From DASWLF01 sp963768765 (GTDB taxonomy: Bacteria; Desulfobacterota; Desulfobaccia; Desulfobaccales; 0-14-0-80-60-11): DNA of 64,000 nucleotides. Position 1 is the first letter of the stretch. Every line of letters starts with the position of its first letter. Below the pieces are notes generated by a model that was not told the DNA's origin, did not search any database, and was given only the letters and a program-made list of their open reading frames with translations. A program made the position numbers and the translations under genes. Below, in pieces: positions 55,699 through 64,000 of this stretch. The DNA is taken from NCBI GenBank assembly GCA_963768765.1, contig CAVYJK010000019.1, positions 24,320 through 88,319 of the forward strand. Reading direction: 5' to 3'.

Positions 55699-56235
55699 AT
55701 GAGCGAGCCGGGCCCGACCCTCCCGGTGAAACCGGTGGTCAGCCTGCTTCTGGCCCGGGAGGATTTGGGTCCGACGGCGGTAGCCAGGCTCAGTGAATTC
55801 CTGGGCCCGCCGGACCTGGTGGGGCCCTGGTGGCCTTTTGGCGAAACCGACTATTACACCCCGGAGATGGGCCCGAACTTAGGGCGCCGCCTGGTTTCTT
55901 TCCTGCACCTGGCCGACCCGGCCCAGCTGGCGAGTTGGAAGGTCTACACCAATCGCATCGAAGCGGGTTTCACCCTGGCAGGACGCCGAGTGGTGAACCT
56001 GGACCCCGGTTATATTGCCAAAGAACGCCTGGTGCTGGCCACCGGAAAGAATTACAGCCACCGGGTCTATCTGGAACAAGGCATCTATGGCGACCTGACT
56101 CTGCTTTATGGCCGGGGCGGCTTTCAGCCCCTGCCCTGGAGCTATCCGGACTACGCCAAGGGGGAGATGCCAGCGCTTCTTGACCTGGTGCGGCGCAAGT
56201 ATCTGTGGCAGCTTAAAGTGATGGCCCGTTTATGA
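55699..56235 (+). CDS. DUF4416 family protein
   Basis: 178 residues. Family features: PVVSLLLAREDLG at the start, PWWPFGETDYYTPEMGPNLG, RVVNLDPGYIAKERLVLATG and KNYSHRVYLEQGIYGDLTLL. Function unknown. DUF4416 genes are typical neighbours of yicC in Desulfobacterota-like genomes. GAGGAGG precedes ATG 55699 and the stop overlaps yicC (ATGA). Confidence 0.9.
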   Translation: MSEPGPTLPVKPVVSLLLAREDLGPTAVARLSEFLGPPDLVGPWWPFGETDYYTPEMGPNLGRRLVSFLHLADPAQLASWKVYTNRIEAGFTLAGRRVVNLDPGYIAKERLVLATGKNYSHRVYLEQGIYGDLTLLYGRGGFQPLPWSYPDYAKGEMPALLDLVRRKYLWQLKVMARL

Positions 56236-57119
56236 TCAAAAGCATGACCGCCTATGGCCGGGGGGAGGCCGAGGGCCCCAATCTGAGGTGGGTGGTGGAG
56301 TTGCGCACCGTCAACCACCGCTTTCAGGAGCTTTCCCTCAACCTGCCCAAGCGCCTCTGGGCCCTGGAGGACCGGTTCCGCAAGCTCATCAAGAGCCGCA
56401 TTGCCCGGGGCCGGGTGGATATGCAGCTCTCCTGGGAGTATCAGGGGGAAAAAGCCACCACTCTGAAGCTGGACGCCTCAGTGGTGGCCGAGACCCGGTT
56501 GATCCTTAATGAAATGCAGGCTGCCGCCGGTCTTCAAGAACCGCTGCGGCTGGACCATCTCCTCCACTTCTCGGACCTCTTCATCAGCAAAGAACGGGAG
56601 CCCCAGGAGGACCCGGAAGAAACCTGGGCCCTGGTTTCCCAGGCGGTGGCCCAGGCCCTGGACGTCCTGGAGGAGATGCGCTTGACCGAAGGGGCCGCCC
56701 TGGCCGCGGACCTAACCGGGCACCTGGAGATGGTCCGGCAGGAAGCGGACCGCATCGCCGCCCAGGCCCCTTTGCTGCCCCAGTTGTGGCGGGAGCGGGT
56801 GATGGCCCGCCTGGCGGAATTGTTCCCCGAAGGGAGCCCGGTGGACGAGACCCGCCTGGCCCAGGAAGTGGCCCTCATGGCCGACCGCCGGGACCTATCC
56901 GAGGAGCTCACCCGGCTGGAGAGCCACCTGGCCCAGTTCCGGCAGACCCTGGAAGTCCCGGGGCCGGTGGGCCGCAAACAGGAGTTTTTGCTGCAGGAAA
57001 TGCTACGGGAAGTCAACACCATCGGCTCCAAGGCCGGCGATCTCATGATCTCCCAGGCGGTCTTGGAAATCAAAGGGGCCCTGGAGCGCCTCCGGGAGCA
57101 GGTCCAGAACATCGAGTAA
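56232..57119 (+). CDS. yicC: YicC/YloC family endoribonuclease
   Basis: 295 residues: IKSMTAYGRGEAEGPNLRWV, LRTVNHRFQELSLNLPKRLW, IARGRVDMQLSWEY at the N-terminus, and QEFLLQEMLREVNTIGSKAG (the DUF1732 C-terminal motif) near the end. E. coli YicC is a ring-shaped endoribonuclease. Its ATG overlaps the DUF4416 stop, so translation is coupled; remA and gmk follow. Confidence 0.93.
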   Translation: MIKSMTAYGRGEAEGPNLRWVVELRTVNHRFQELSLNLPKRLWALEDRFRKLIKSRIARGRVDMQLSWEYQGEKATTLKLDASVVAETRLILNEMQAAAGLQEPLRLDHLLHFSDLFISKEREPQEDPEETWALVSQAVAQALDVLEEMRLTEGAALAADLTGHLEMVRQEADRIAAQAPLLPQLWRERVMARLAELFPEGSPVDETRLAQEVALMADRRDLSEELTRLESHLAQFRQTLEVPGPVGRKQEFLLQEMLREVNTIGSKAGDLMISQAVLEIKGALERLREQVQNIE

Positions 57120-57164
57120 CACTTCTTAATAGAACATAGAACCTAAAGAAGTTCCTTCCTTTAG

Positions 57165-57200
57165 CTTCCTCCCCCTTGAGGGGGGAGGGCTAAGGTGGGG
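57165..57200. repeat. CCTCCCCCTTGAGGGG repeat, half-copy
   Basis: CTTCCTCCCCCTTGAGGGGG then AGGGCTAAGGTGGGGGTG, between yicC and remA within the operon. Confidence 0.75.
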
Positions 57201-57230
57201 GTGCCCAAGTAACACGTGGGGGGAAACCTT

Positions 57231-57503
57231 ATGGAAGCTCGCCTGATCAACATCGGTTTTGGGAACACCGTGGTCTCCCACCGGGTGGTGGCCGTGGTGA
57301 TGCCGGGTTCGGCTCCCATGAAGCGCCTGCGGGAGAAGGCGACCCAGACCGATCGCCTCATCGACGCCACCCAGGGCCGCAAGACCCGCTCCATCATCAT
57401 TACCGACAGCAATCACGTCATCTTGTCGGCGGTGCACGCCGAGACCCTGTCCCTGCGCATCAACGGCAACCACGGCGCCGGCCGGCAGGAAGGCTCCGAC
57501 TGA
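57231..57503 (+). CDS. RemA-like DUF370 protein
   Basis: 90 residues: MEARLINIGFGNTVVSHRVV, MPGSAPMKRLREKATQTDRL, TRSIIITDSNHVILSAV. In Bacillus, RemA is a DNA-binding activator of matrix genes; in proteobacteria the role is unknown. GGGGGGAAA before ATG 57231. It lies in the conserved yicC-remA-gmk order. Confidence 0.92.
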   Translation: MEARLINIGFGNTVVSHRVVAVVMPGSAPMKRLREKATQTDRLIDATQGRKTRSIIITDSNHVILSAVHAETLSLRINGNHGAGRQEGSD

Positions 57504-57512
57504 GGTGACTGC

Positions 57513-58118
57513 GTGCCAGGGACGGTCTTCGTCGTCACCGCCCCTTCCGGGACCGGTAAAACCACTCTGCTGAAAAAACTGCTGGTCGGCGACCCGCGGC
57601 TTAAATTTTCCATCTCCTACACCACCCGGGAGCCCCGCCCGGGAGAGATTCCGGGGAGGGACTACTTTTTCGTCTCCCCGGAGGAGTTCCGGCGCCTCCG
57701 GGAGGCGGGCGCCCTGGTGGAGTGGGTGGAGCAGTTCGACTACGGCTACGGCACCTCCCGGCAATGGCTGGAGGAGACCCTGGCCGCAGGCCACGACGTG
57801 ATCTTCGACATCGAGACCCGGGGGGCCCGGGCCCTGAAACGGGAGTTCCCCCAGGGGAGCTTTATCTTCATCCTGCCCCCCAGCCTGGAGGAATTGGAGC
57901 GGCGCCTGCAGCTCCGGGGAGACCTCGGGCCCGCGGAACTCCACCGCCGCCTGGAGCAGGGCCGGGCCGAACTGGCCGAAGTCCACTGGTACGACTTCGT
58001 GGTGGTGAACGACGATCTGGCAGAAGCCCTGGACCAACTCCAGGCCATCGTCAAGGCCGGGCGCTGCCGCACTGAATTGCTCTGGCCGCAGCTCAAAGAC
58101 CGGTTCCGGGAACCCTGA
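57513..58118 (+). CDS. gmk: Guanylate kinase
   Basis: Gmk phosphorylates GMP to GDP. TVFVVTAPSGTGKTTLLKKL is the P-loop; SISYTTREPRPGEIPGRDYF the GMP-binding stretch; YGTSRQWLEE and VIFDIETRGARALK follow. 201 residues. GTG 57513, with GAGG 9 bases upstream, 9 bases after remA. rpoZ, often next, is absent. Confidence 0.95.
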   Translation: MPGTVFVVTAPSGTGKTTLLKKLLVGDPRLKFSISYTTREPRPGEIPGRDYFFVSPEEFRRLREAGALVEWVEQFDYGYGTSRQWLEETLAAGHDVIFDIETRGARALKREFPQGSFIFILPPSLEELERRLQLRGDLGPAELHRRLEQGRAELAEVHWYDFVVVNDDLAEALDQLQAIVKAGRCRTELLWPQLKDRFREP

Positions 58119-58320
58119 CCACTACCCTTTCCAATCCCATATTGTGCCATTTGATGATTAACAACCTGAAATTGGTACGCTTTTGTACCGCTCAAAATCG
58201 GGCGCGTTAAGGAGACAAGTCGGTTTATTCTCAGGATATTTCGTTGGGTCGCCGCCCTTGTAGCGGAACAAGGGCGGGGCAAAAAGATACGTGGTGGCCG
58301 CAAAAAGGTCTCATCTGAAT

Positions 58321-58377
58321 GTAGGGGCGCACCCACGTGCGCGCCCTCTGCGGGCGGACACACGGGTCCGCCCCTAC
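58321..58377. repeat. GTAGGGGCG hairpin repeat
   Basis: GTAGGGGCGCACCCACGTGC ... GGGTCCGCCCCTAC, an interspersed inverted repeat of a kind common in intergenic DNA. The gap 58119-58432 shows nothing else. Confidence 0.6.
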
Positions 58378-58432
58378 AAAAGAAAATCATTTGAGGGTAA
58401 CTGGCTAATACGGGTGCCGGGGGGGAGAGGCA

Positions 58433-58789
58433 CTAGGGACGACCTGGCAGACCATGGCGGAAGCGCTCCTGGAGGGAGAGGAGGCGCACCGCCTCCCGGA
58501 TGCACCCGAGAGCAACATACAGGGAACGATATTCGGCGGCGGAGTTAAAGAGCCGGTCCAGGCGGGAATTAAGAAGGTCCAGCCTATCCAGTAGCGCGGC
58601 CTGGTGGGACTGGTCCTCACGGCGGCGCTGCAGGTCAAGCTGGCTGGAGAGATGCCTGCTGTGGCGGCAGAGGGCGGAGGGGCTGAGGCCAAATTGCTCC
58701 GCCAGGGTGCGGTAGGGGACCCTGGCCATGAGGCCGCGGTCGATCTCCGGGCGGGAGGGGTGGTTGCAGATGGAACAGCGTTTTACCAT
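58433..58789 (-). CDS. Small zinc-finger/HTH-like protein
   Basis: 118 residues. VKRCSICNHPSRPEIDRGLM (CxxC then His) leads into PYRTLAEQFGLSPSALCRHS, a helix-turn-helix-like segment with Cys and His, and a helical C-terminus (LLDRLDLLNSRLDRLFNSAA). Similar short proteins occur on phage-like and accessory regions and are annotated as hypothetical. GGAG 9 bases before ATG 58789. DNA binding is inferred from the motif only. Confidence 0.65.
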   Translation of the reverse strand: MVKRCSICNHPSRPEIDRGLMARVPYRTLAEQFGLSPSALCRHSRHLSSQLDLQRRREDQSHQAALLDRLDLLNSRLDRLFNSAAEYRSLYVALGCIREAVRLLSLQERFRHGLPGRP

Positions 58790-58838
58790 ACTTGCGCTCC
58801 AAAGCAGAAATTTCCGGCCCTTCACTACATAGTCACGG

Positions 58839-59948
58839 GTGATCCAGCAAGTTGGGAATGAGGAGATGGGATATTCCTTGGACGTGGTGTCCGGCGGGTC
58901 TGGTCTACATCAGGTTCTGCAGCTAGCTGCAATAATTGCCTGGCGTAAGCCAGGAATCGTCCTTTTGGATGAACCAGATGCACATTTACATAGCACACTT
59001 CAGGGGAGATTACTTGACTTTCTTTACGAACTTTCAAGGCATTATGGATTGCAGATTATTGTTGCGACGCACTCACGCGATTTGATTTCGCGCGCCCCTT
59101 TACAAAGTATATTGCCAGTTGACCTTACAAGAAAAGAAATAAAACCAATCGCCTCTTTGGAGCATTTGCTTCTTGAATATCAGCGGCAAGGGACCGTATC
59201 AAACGTTGATATTGCCCTTCTTTATCAGACCAAAAAATGTCTTTTTGTAGAAGGTCCTAATGATTCGAAGTTATTGCCCAAAATGGCAGAACAATTACAG
59301 AGCCCAATTTTCATAGGACGCAATCAGGTTGTTACTTTTGAATTCCAGGGAATAGAAAATGTTAAGTTGGTTCCGAAGGTCGTACAATTATTTGAGCGTA
59401 TGATTGGCTCTCCAATATCCTGGGCGGTTTTAAGGGATAGAGATGCAAATTTGCCTGGAGTGGTAGAGTTCTATAAACAACTAGCCATTGATTCGGGAAT
59501 ACCGAAAATTATCATTTGGGGATCATATTGTTTGGAGAATCAACTACTTAATCCAGAACTTATTCATCAGGCATTAATTCAATCTGGAGCCAAAAATCCC
59601 CCTCAACTTGGGGATATAAATCGACTTCTCAATGAAGCTATAGAAATTATAAGGCCAGAAATATATGGTATTTATATTGATAAAGCACAAAGTAGCTATA
59701 AGGCAATGGACAAACAAAACCCATATGTTACTGCGGGCAACGACGCAGGAAATTTTGTAGCTTCCTTTCAAACTTTAGATGAAAAACTTAAATATTACCC
59801 GGGGAAAAAGGTCTTTGGGCAATTTGTGCAGTTACTTCAAACTCAATATGGCATTAATATTAGATTTGAGGACATTGTGGCAGCGCTTAATAAAGATAAT
59901 GCCCCTGAGGACGTTAGGAATTTATTTACATTAATTGAGACCCTTTAA
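58839..59948 (+). pseudogene. AAA ATPase with TOPRIM/DUF4435-like domain, 5'-truncated
   Basis: The frame starts at the ABC signature (DVVSGGSGLHQVLQLAAIIA), then Walker B GIVLLDEPDAHLH and VATHSRDLI. The N-terminal half with Walker A is missing. A second domain follows: CLFVEGPNDSKLLPKMAEQL, SWAVLRDRDANLPG and SYCLENQLLNP, like the TOPRIM/DUF4435 parts of OLD-type defence ATPases. The gene is much richer in AT than its neighbours, so it was probably acquired. Its upstream neighbour does not supply the lost part. I take it as a remnant; an intact short protein starting near 58839 is less likely. Confidence 0.7.
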
Positions 59949-60157
59949 TCATCCAAAAAACCAGCAGCATCAAGAGAGTTAATGTGGCTGGCACGGAGGC
60001 CAGCCCCACCAATACCCAGTCTGCACAGGCGAGACGCCTGTGCCACCAAAAATACAGTATGGCCACGTGTACAGTCTCCTTTCTTTGCCAGCCATAATTC
60101 TGGTATATTGAGGCTGTTTTAAAAAAGAGTTTGGGAGAGGGCGCGCCCCTCAAACCC

Positions 60158-60348
60158 GAGAGGTTTCCGGGATATGGCAGAAGAAGCAGCGGTGGAAGCG
60201 GCGGTGGAGCCGGGCCAGCCGGCGGCGAATGATATATTTTGGCTATCAATGATGCAGGGGCGGACAAGGGGAGATCATTGGCTCCCCCCATCAGGAGAGG
60301 TACCCGGGATATGGCAGAAGAAGTGGCCGTGGAAGTGGCGGCAGACCT
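60158..60348 (+). repeat. Direct repeat duplicating the kinase start region
   Basis: GAGAGGTTTCCGGGATATGG (from 60158) and GAGAGGTACCCGGGATATGG (from 60295), each followed by CAGAAGAAG and a similar GGTGGAAG stretch, 137 bases apart. Each carries AGAGG and an ATG. Confidence 0.8.
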
Positions 60349-62795
60349 CGCCCCGTCGGAAATCGGCGAAAAGGAGCACCGGCGGGAGCTCTATCTGTTC
60401 AATAAAATCGCCACCATTACCGCCCATACCCTGGACCTGCAGGAAATCAGCAACGAAGTTCTGGCGGCGATTCTGGAGTTACTTCCAGATTGACGCCGGG
60501 CTGCTGCTCCTGTGGGACCGGGTGCGCCAGCGCCTGACCTATACCGCCTCCCGGGGCTTCCCCCCGGAGTACCTGGGCAAGCTCTCCGACGGCGAGCTGG
60601 AAGGCATCGTCAGGCCCAACCTGTCCCGGGCCGGCCAGCCTCTGATCATCAGGGACGTCAGCAAGGACCCGCGCCTGTTTTCCTCTTCGTTCACCGATTT
60701 GATCCGCCAGGACCCCAGGTTCCGGTCGGTGGTCAGCATCCCCCTGAAGTACCGGGAAGAGGTCACCGGCTTCCTCAACCTGGCGGCCACCACCGCCAAG
60801 CCCTTCCGGGCTTCCGGGCGGAAGAAATACTTCTTCAGCATCCTGGGCAACCAGATCGGCCTGGCCATCGAAAACGCCCGCCTTTACCACGAGCTCCGGC
60901 GTTCCGAGCAGCGCTACCGGCGCATCTTCGAGGGCTCCAAGGACATGATCTTCGTCACCGACCGGGAGGGAAGGGTCCTGGACCTCAACCCCGCCGGGGT
61001 GGAACTGTTGAAATTTTCTTCCAAAGACGAGGCCCTGAGCCTCCCGCACTTCCGGGAAATCTTCCAGAACCCCCGGGACTGGGAGCGCTTTCAGCTACAG
61101 GTGAAGGTGCAGGGCTTCATCCGGGACCTGGAACTGACCCTCAAGACCGAGGGCAGGAGACTGGTTTACACCCTGCTCACCGGCATCGTACGGCGGGACA
61201 AAGAGGGCGCCATCACCGGCTACGAAGGCATCCTGAAGGACATCACCGAACGCAAACGGGGAGAATTGCAGCTGCTGCGGGAGAAAAGGAACACCGAAGG
61301 CATCCTGGAAGGCATGCCGGTGCCCACCTTCGTTATCGACCGCAGCCACCGCATCATTTACTGGAACCGGGCCTGCGAGGAGTTGACCGGATTTTCCCGC
61401 CACGAAATGGTGGGCACCTACCGCTACTGGCTCCCCTTCTATACGCATGAGCGCCCCAGCATGGCTTCCCTGGTGGTGGAGCAAAACCTCAAGGCCCTAA
61501 AGAAATTCTTCGGGGACAAGAACCTGAAGCCCTCCCCCAACTTGCCCGGGGCTTATGAGGCTTACGAATACCTGCCCAATTTTCGGGGCCGGGAGCGCTA
61601 TCTCTATCACACCGCCTCCCCCATCTATGACGAGGAAGGGCGCATCCAGGGCGCGGTCCAGGCCATCTTGGACATGACGGTACGGGAAGAGCTGGCCCGG
61701 GAGCTCAAAGATTCGGAGGAGAAGTTCCGCCGCCTGGTGGAAACCTCCCTGGACGGCATCGCGCTGCACCGCGATCTGAGGCTGCTCTACGTCAACCAGG
61801 CCTGCCTGGAGATGTTCAACTACCAGGAGTCCGGCGAGATGCTGGGCCGATCGCTCCTGGAGTTCCTGGACCCGCAGTACCACCAGGCGGCCACCCGCTG
61901 GTTGGCCCAGCTGCAGCGCCGCGCCACCCGGGCGCGCATCTTCGAGATGAAAGGGGTCAAAAAGGACGGTGGCAAATTCGACCTGGAAGGCATCTCCATC
62001 CCCACCACCTATGAAGGCCAGCCGGCCATCCAGACCCACATCCGGGACATCACCCACAAAAAGCACCTGGAAGAACAGCTGAGCCGCACGGACAAGCTGG
62101 CCGCTCTGGGGCAGCTGGCCGCGGGGGTGGCCCATGAAATCAACAACCCCCTGGGCGGCATCCTGGTTTACAGCTACCTCTTGCTGGAGGACCTGGAGCC
62201 CGGCCGCTCCGAGCGGGGCCAGGTGGAGAAGATCGTGCGGGAAGCCACCCGCTGCAAGGAGATCGTCCAGGGGTTGCTGGATTTCTCCCGCCACCTGCCC
62301 TCCAAAATGGCGCCGCTGAAAGTCAACGACATCCTGGAGGAGGTTTTCTCCCTGCTGGAAGACCATCTCCTTTTTCAAAATATTCAGATAATCCAGGAAC
62401 TTGACCAGGACCTGCCCCCCATCCTGGGAGACAAAAGCAAGCTGGAGCAAGTCTTTATCAACCTGTTGATGAACAGCGGCGAGTCCATGAAGGGGGAAGG
62501 CAAACTCACCGTGACCACCTCCGTGGCGGCGGGGGGCGACCGGGTGCAAATCCGCTTCCAGGACACCGGGCCCGGCATCCCGCCCAACTACCTCAGCCGC
62601 CTCTTCGACCCCTTTTTCTCCACCAAGAAGATCGGCCAGGGAGTGGGGCTGGGGCTGTCCATCAGTTACGGCATCATCCAAAAACACCTGGGGCGCATTT
62701 ACGTGGAGCGCACCGGGCCGGAGGATACGGTCTTTGTCATTGAACTTCCCGTCTACAATGAGGTGAAGGACCGGAAGCCCGGAGAAAAAACTTAG
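60311..62795 (+). CDS. GAF-PAS-PAS-PAS sensor histidine kinase, one frameshift
   Basis: Likely order: N-terminal helix (LYLFNKIATITAHTLDLQEI), GAF (to about 60890), three PAS domains (FEGSKDMIFVTDREGRVLDL; MPVPTFVIDRSHRIIYWNRA; LVETSLDGIALHRDLRLLYV), HisKA with H-box LAAGVAHEINNPLGGIL, and HATPase_c (LLMNSGES, DTGPGIPP, GLGLSIS). No transmembrane segment, so a cytoplasmic sensor. A +1 shift within 60482-60486 separates the true N-terminus from the GAF. A second out-of-frame ATG (60174) reads through without a stop. No response regulator adjoins. Confidence 0.87.
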
Positions 62796-63011
62796 GGAAA
62801 AAAAGCACAAATCTTGGCCCTGGGTCCGGTCCCGGCCTCCGGCGGCAGCCGGGACTTAGAGCCTAACATCTCCATATGCCGGCACTATTCGGCCTGATTT
62901 TTTTCTCCCCCCCTTGTGCCAAAAATTATTGACTAAGCCCTGGGGGTATGATAGGTAGGCACATGTGAAAAGAATCATTTTCTCCCGGCCGCCTGACCGG
63001 GGAGACATTCG

Positions 63012-63233
63012 TTGAGAGAAGATACTAAAAAGTTTTTAAAGGAACTGTTTCAAGGGGGTTACCGGGCCAGCTCCATCGGCATGGTCCTGGTCTTCTCCAT
63101 CATGATCGGCTTCGGCATCGGCTATTGGCTATCCACGGTTTTTAATAGCAATATCTTTATTATCCTTGGATTGATCGTGGGGATTATTGCCGGCTTCCGG
63201 CAAGTCTACGTCATGGGCAAGAAATTTAAGTGA
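63012..63233 (+). CDS. atpZ: AtpZ/AtpI family ATP synthase accessory protein
   Basis: 73 residues with two transmembrane helices (GMVLVFSIMIGFGIGYWLS, FIILGLIVGIIAGFRQVYV), basic at both ends. The GxGYWL and GIxAGFRxV motifs mark the AtpZ/AtpI accessory family at the head of ATP synthase operons. TTG 63012 with GGGGAG 9 bases upstream. First gene of the atp operon. Confidence 0.88.
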   Translation: MREDTKKFLKELFQGGYRASSIGMVLVFSIMIGFGIGYWLSTVFNSNIFIILGLIVGIIAGFRQVYVMGKKFK

Positions 63234-63240
63234 GGGGCCG

Positions 63241-63678
63241 TTGAAACTGGATGTCTTGTCCCCCCGTCACTTGAAGATAGCCAACTGGGTGGTCTTGGCC
63301 GTACTGGTGCTGGCCGGTTTGTTATGGCGCGGCCCTGAGTTCGCCCTGGGAGTGTTGGTGGGCGGTCTGGTGGTGGTCATTAACTTCCACCTCTTGCACC
63401 AGGCCCTGAAAGGCACCCTGGAGCGCGCCGGTGCCGACGCCGAAGAAGCCAAAGCCCGGGCCAAGGCCTTTTTTGCGGCCCGGCAACTGCTGCGGTTCTT
63501 TGCGCTGTTGGCCATTATCTATCTGCTGGTCCGTCATGGCTGGGTGGACATTTTCGGACTGCTGCTGGGGCTCTCCACCGTGGTCCTGACTCTGATGCTG
63601 GCCGCGATCAACGAAGTGTTCAAGCTTAAGAACAAGGAGGCAAACCCGTCCCATGGAACACCCCATTCTATTTCTTGA
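63241..63678 (+). CDS. atpI: ATP synthase subunit I (AtpI)
   Basis: About 145 residues with four hydrophobic segments (WVVLAVLVLAGLLW, FALGVLVGGLVVVINFHLL, LLRFFALLAIIYLLVRHGW, GLLLGLSTVVLTLMLAAIN). It fits the ATP synthase I family that helps assemble the c-ring. TTG 63241 follows GAGGGG; it overlaps atpB by 26 bases. Confidence 0.87.
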   Translation: MKLDVLSPRHLKIANWVVLAVLVLAGLLWRGPEFALGVLVGGLVVVINFHLLHQALKGTLERAGADAEEAKARAKAFFAARQLLRFFALLAIIYLLVRHGWVDIFGLLLGLSTVVLTLMLAAINEVFKLKNKEANPSHGTPHSIS

Positions 63679-64000
63679 TCTTCTGCAGGGCTTTTTTAAG
63701 ACCCATATCCCGCCCCATGTCACTTATACCTGGCTTATTATGCTGATCCTGGTGGGATTGGGCCTGCTGGCCAGCCGCCAGGTGTCCCTGGTGCCCAAAG
63801 GGGCCCAGAATGTCTTCGAGCTGGTCCTGGGGGGCCTGGAAGAGTTCATGGTTGAAATCACCGGCGAAGAAGGCCGCGCCTTCTTCCCTTATATCGCCAC
63901 CCTCTTCCTGTTCATTCTGTTCTGCAACCTCATCGGCTTGATTCCGGGGTTCTTCTCCCCCACGGCCAACATCAACACCCCCCTGTCCATGGCCCTGTGC
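63653..64000 (+). CDS. atpB: ATP synthase F0 subunit a, 5' part
   Basis: The first 116 codons of AtpB: MEHPILFLDLLQGFFKTHIP, HVTYTWLIMLILVGLGLLAS, VPKGAQNVFELVLGGLEEFM, then FFPYIATLFLFILFCNLIGL. This is the proton-channel stator subunit. AAGGAGG lies 12 bases before ATG 63653. It is cut by the right edge before the essential Arg. Confidence 0.95.
   Translation, partial: MEHPILFLDLLQGFFKTHIPPHVTYTWLIMLILVGLGLLASRQVSLVPKGAQNVFELVLGGLEEFMVEITGEEGRAFFPYIATLFLFILFCNLIGLIPGFFSPTANINTPLSMALC

Noticed and set aside
62929..62952. TTGACT...TATGAT as a promoter for the atp operon
   Set aside because: The spacer is only 12 bases, too short for sigma-70; no better pair was seen.

Overview
The window is GC-rich, densely coded DNA from a Gram-negative bacterium. 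LpxC (lipid A), the TamA/TamB pair and several lipoprotein signals show an outer membrane. DUF4416-YicC-RemA-Gmk in one operon, an EndoQ-like nuclease fused to a UvrD helicase, split ATP-synthase genes starting with atpZ/atpI/atpB, and a likely selenoprotein point to Desulfobacterota (former Deltaproteobacteria), possibly near Desulfobaccales or Syntrophobacterales. That placement is inference from gene content only.

Layout. 1-8.9 kb: PilZ fragment, tRNA thiolation (mnmA) and methylthiolation (mtaB) enzymes, lpxC, a GH57 glucan branching enzyme, pyruvate kinase, a FmdB-type zinc ribbon. 8.9-11 kb: a repeat-rich gap and two tandem small rhodaneses; the second has two in-frame TGA codons at its active site and is a candidate selenoprotein. 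11-20 kb: EndoQ-UvrD fusion, tamA, tamB, a polysaccharide deacetylase. 20-30 kb: a 20-codon lipobox micro-ORF, a TIM-barrel glycosidase, an MgtA-type ATPase, an AmiE-NamZ-like muropeptide hydrolase fusion, a methyltransferase, an MFS transporter, an HNH protein. 30-35 kb (minus strand): sugar kinases (NahK-like, AmgK-like) and a MurU-like nucleotidyltransferase, an amino-sugar salvage set that could use what the NamZ-like enzyme releases. 35-42 kb: periplasmic binding protein, hicBA, gyrA, gpsA, pfkA. 42-47 kb: YkgJ-type protein, TPR protein, metG, NlpC/P60 lipoprotein. 47-52 kb: a cobalamin riboswitch with terminator in front of an 86-residue unknown protein, moaA, and a glycosyltransferase/membrane-protein cluster. 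52-58 kb: rtcA with two dodecins, queC and queE, then DUF4416-yicC-remA-gmk behind a clear sigma-70 promoter. 58-64 kb: a truncated AT-rich ATPase/TOPRIM-like gene, a GAF-PAS histidine kinase, and the start of the ATP synthase operon.

Two features run through the window. First, several dispersed repeat families: a MITE-like element with terminal inverted repeats, a ~190-bp G/C-rich hairpin repeat, a CCTCCCCCTTGAGGGG family (one copy lies in frame inside mtaB), a TCATTCTGAGCGAAGC family, and degenerate heptanucleotide arrays that sit at start or stop codons or in interdomain linkers. Second, about 14 single-base indels break otherwise intact genes, including the essential gyrA and metG. Nearly all are +1, so most are probably assembly errors; genes are annotated here across those sites.
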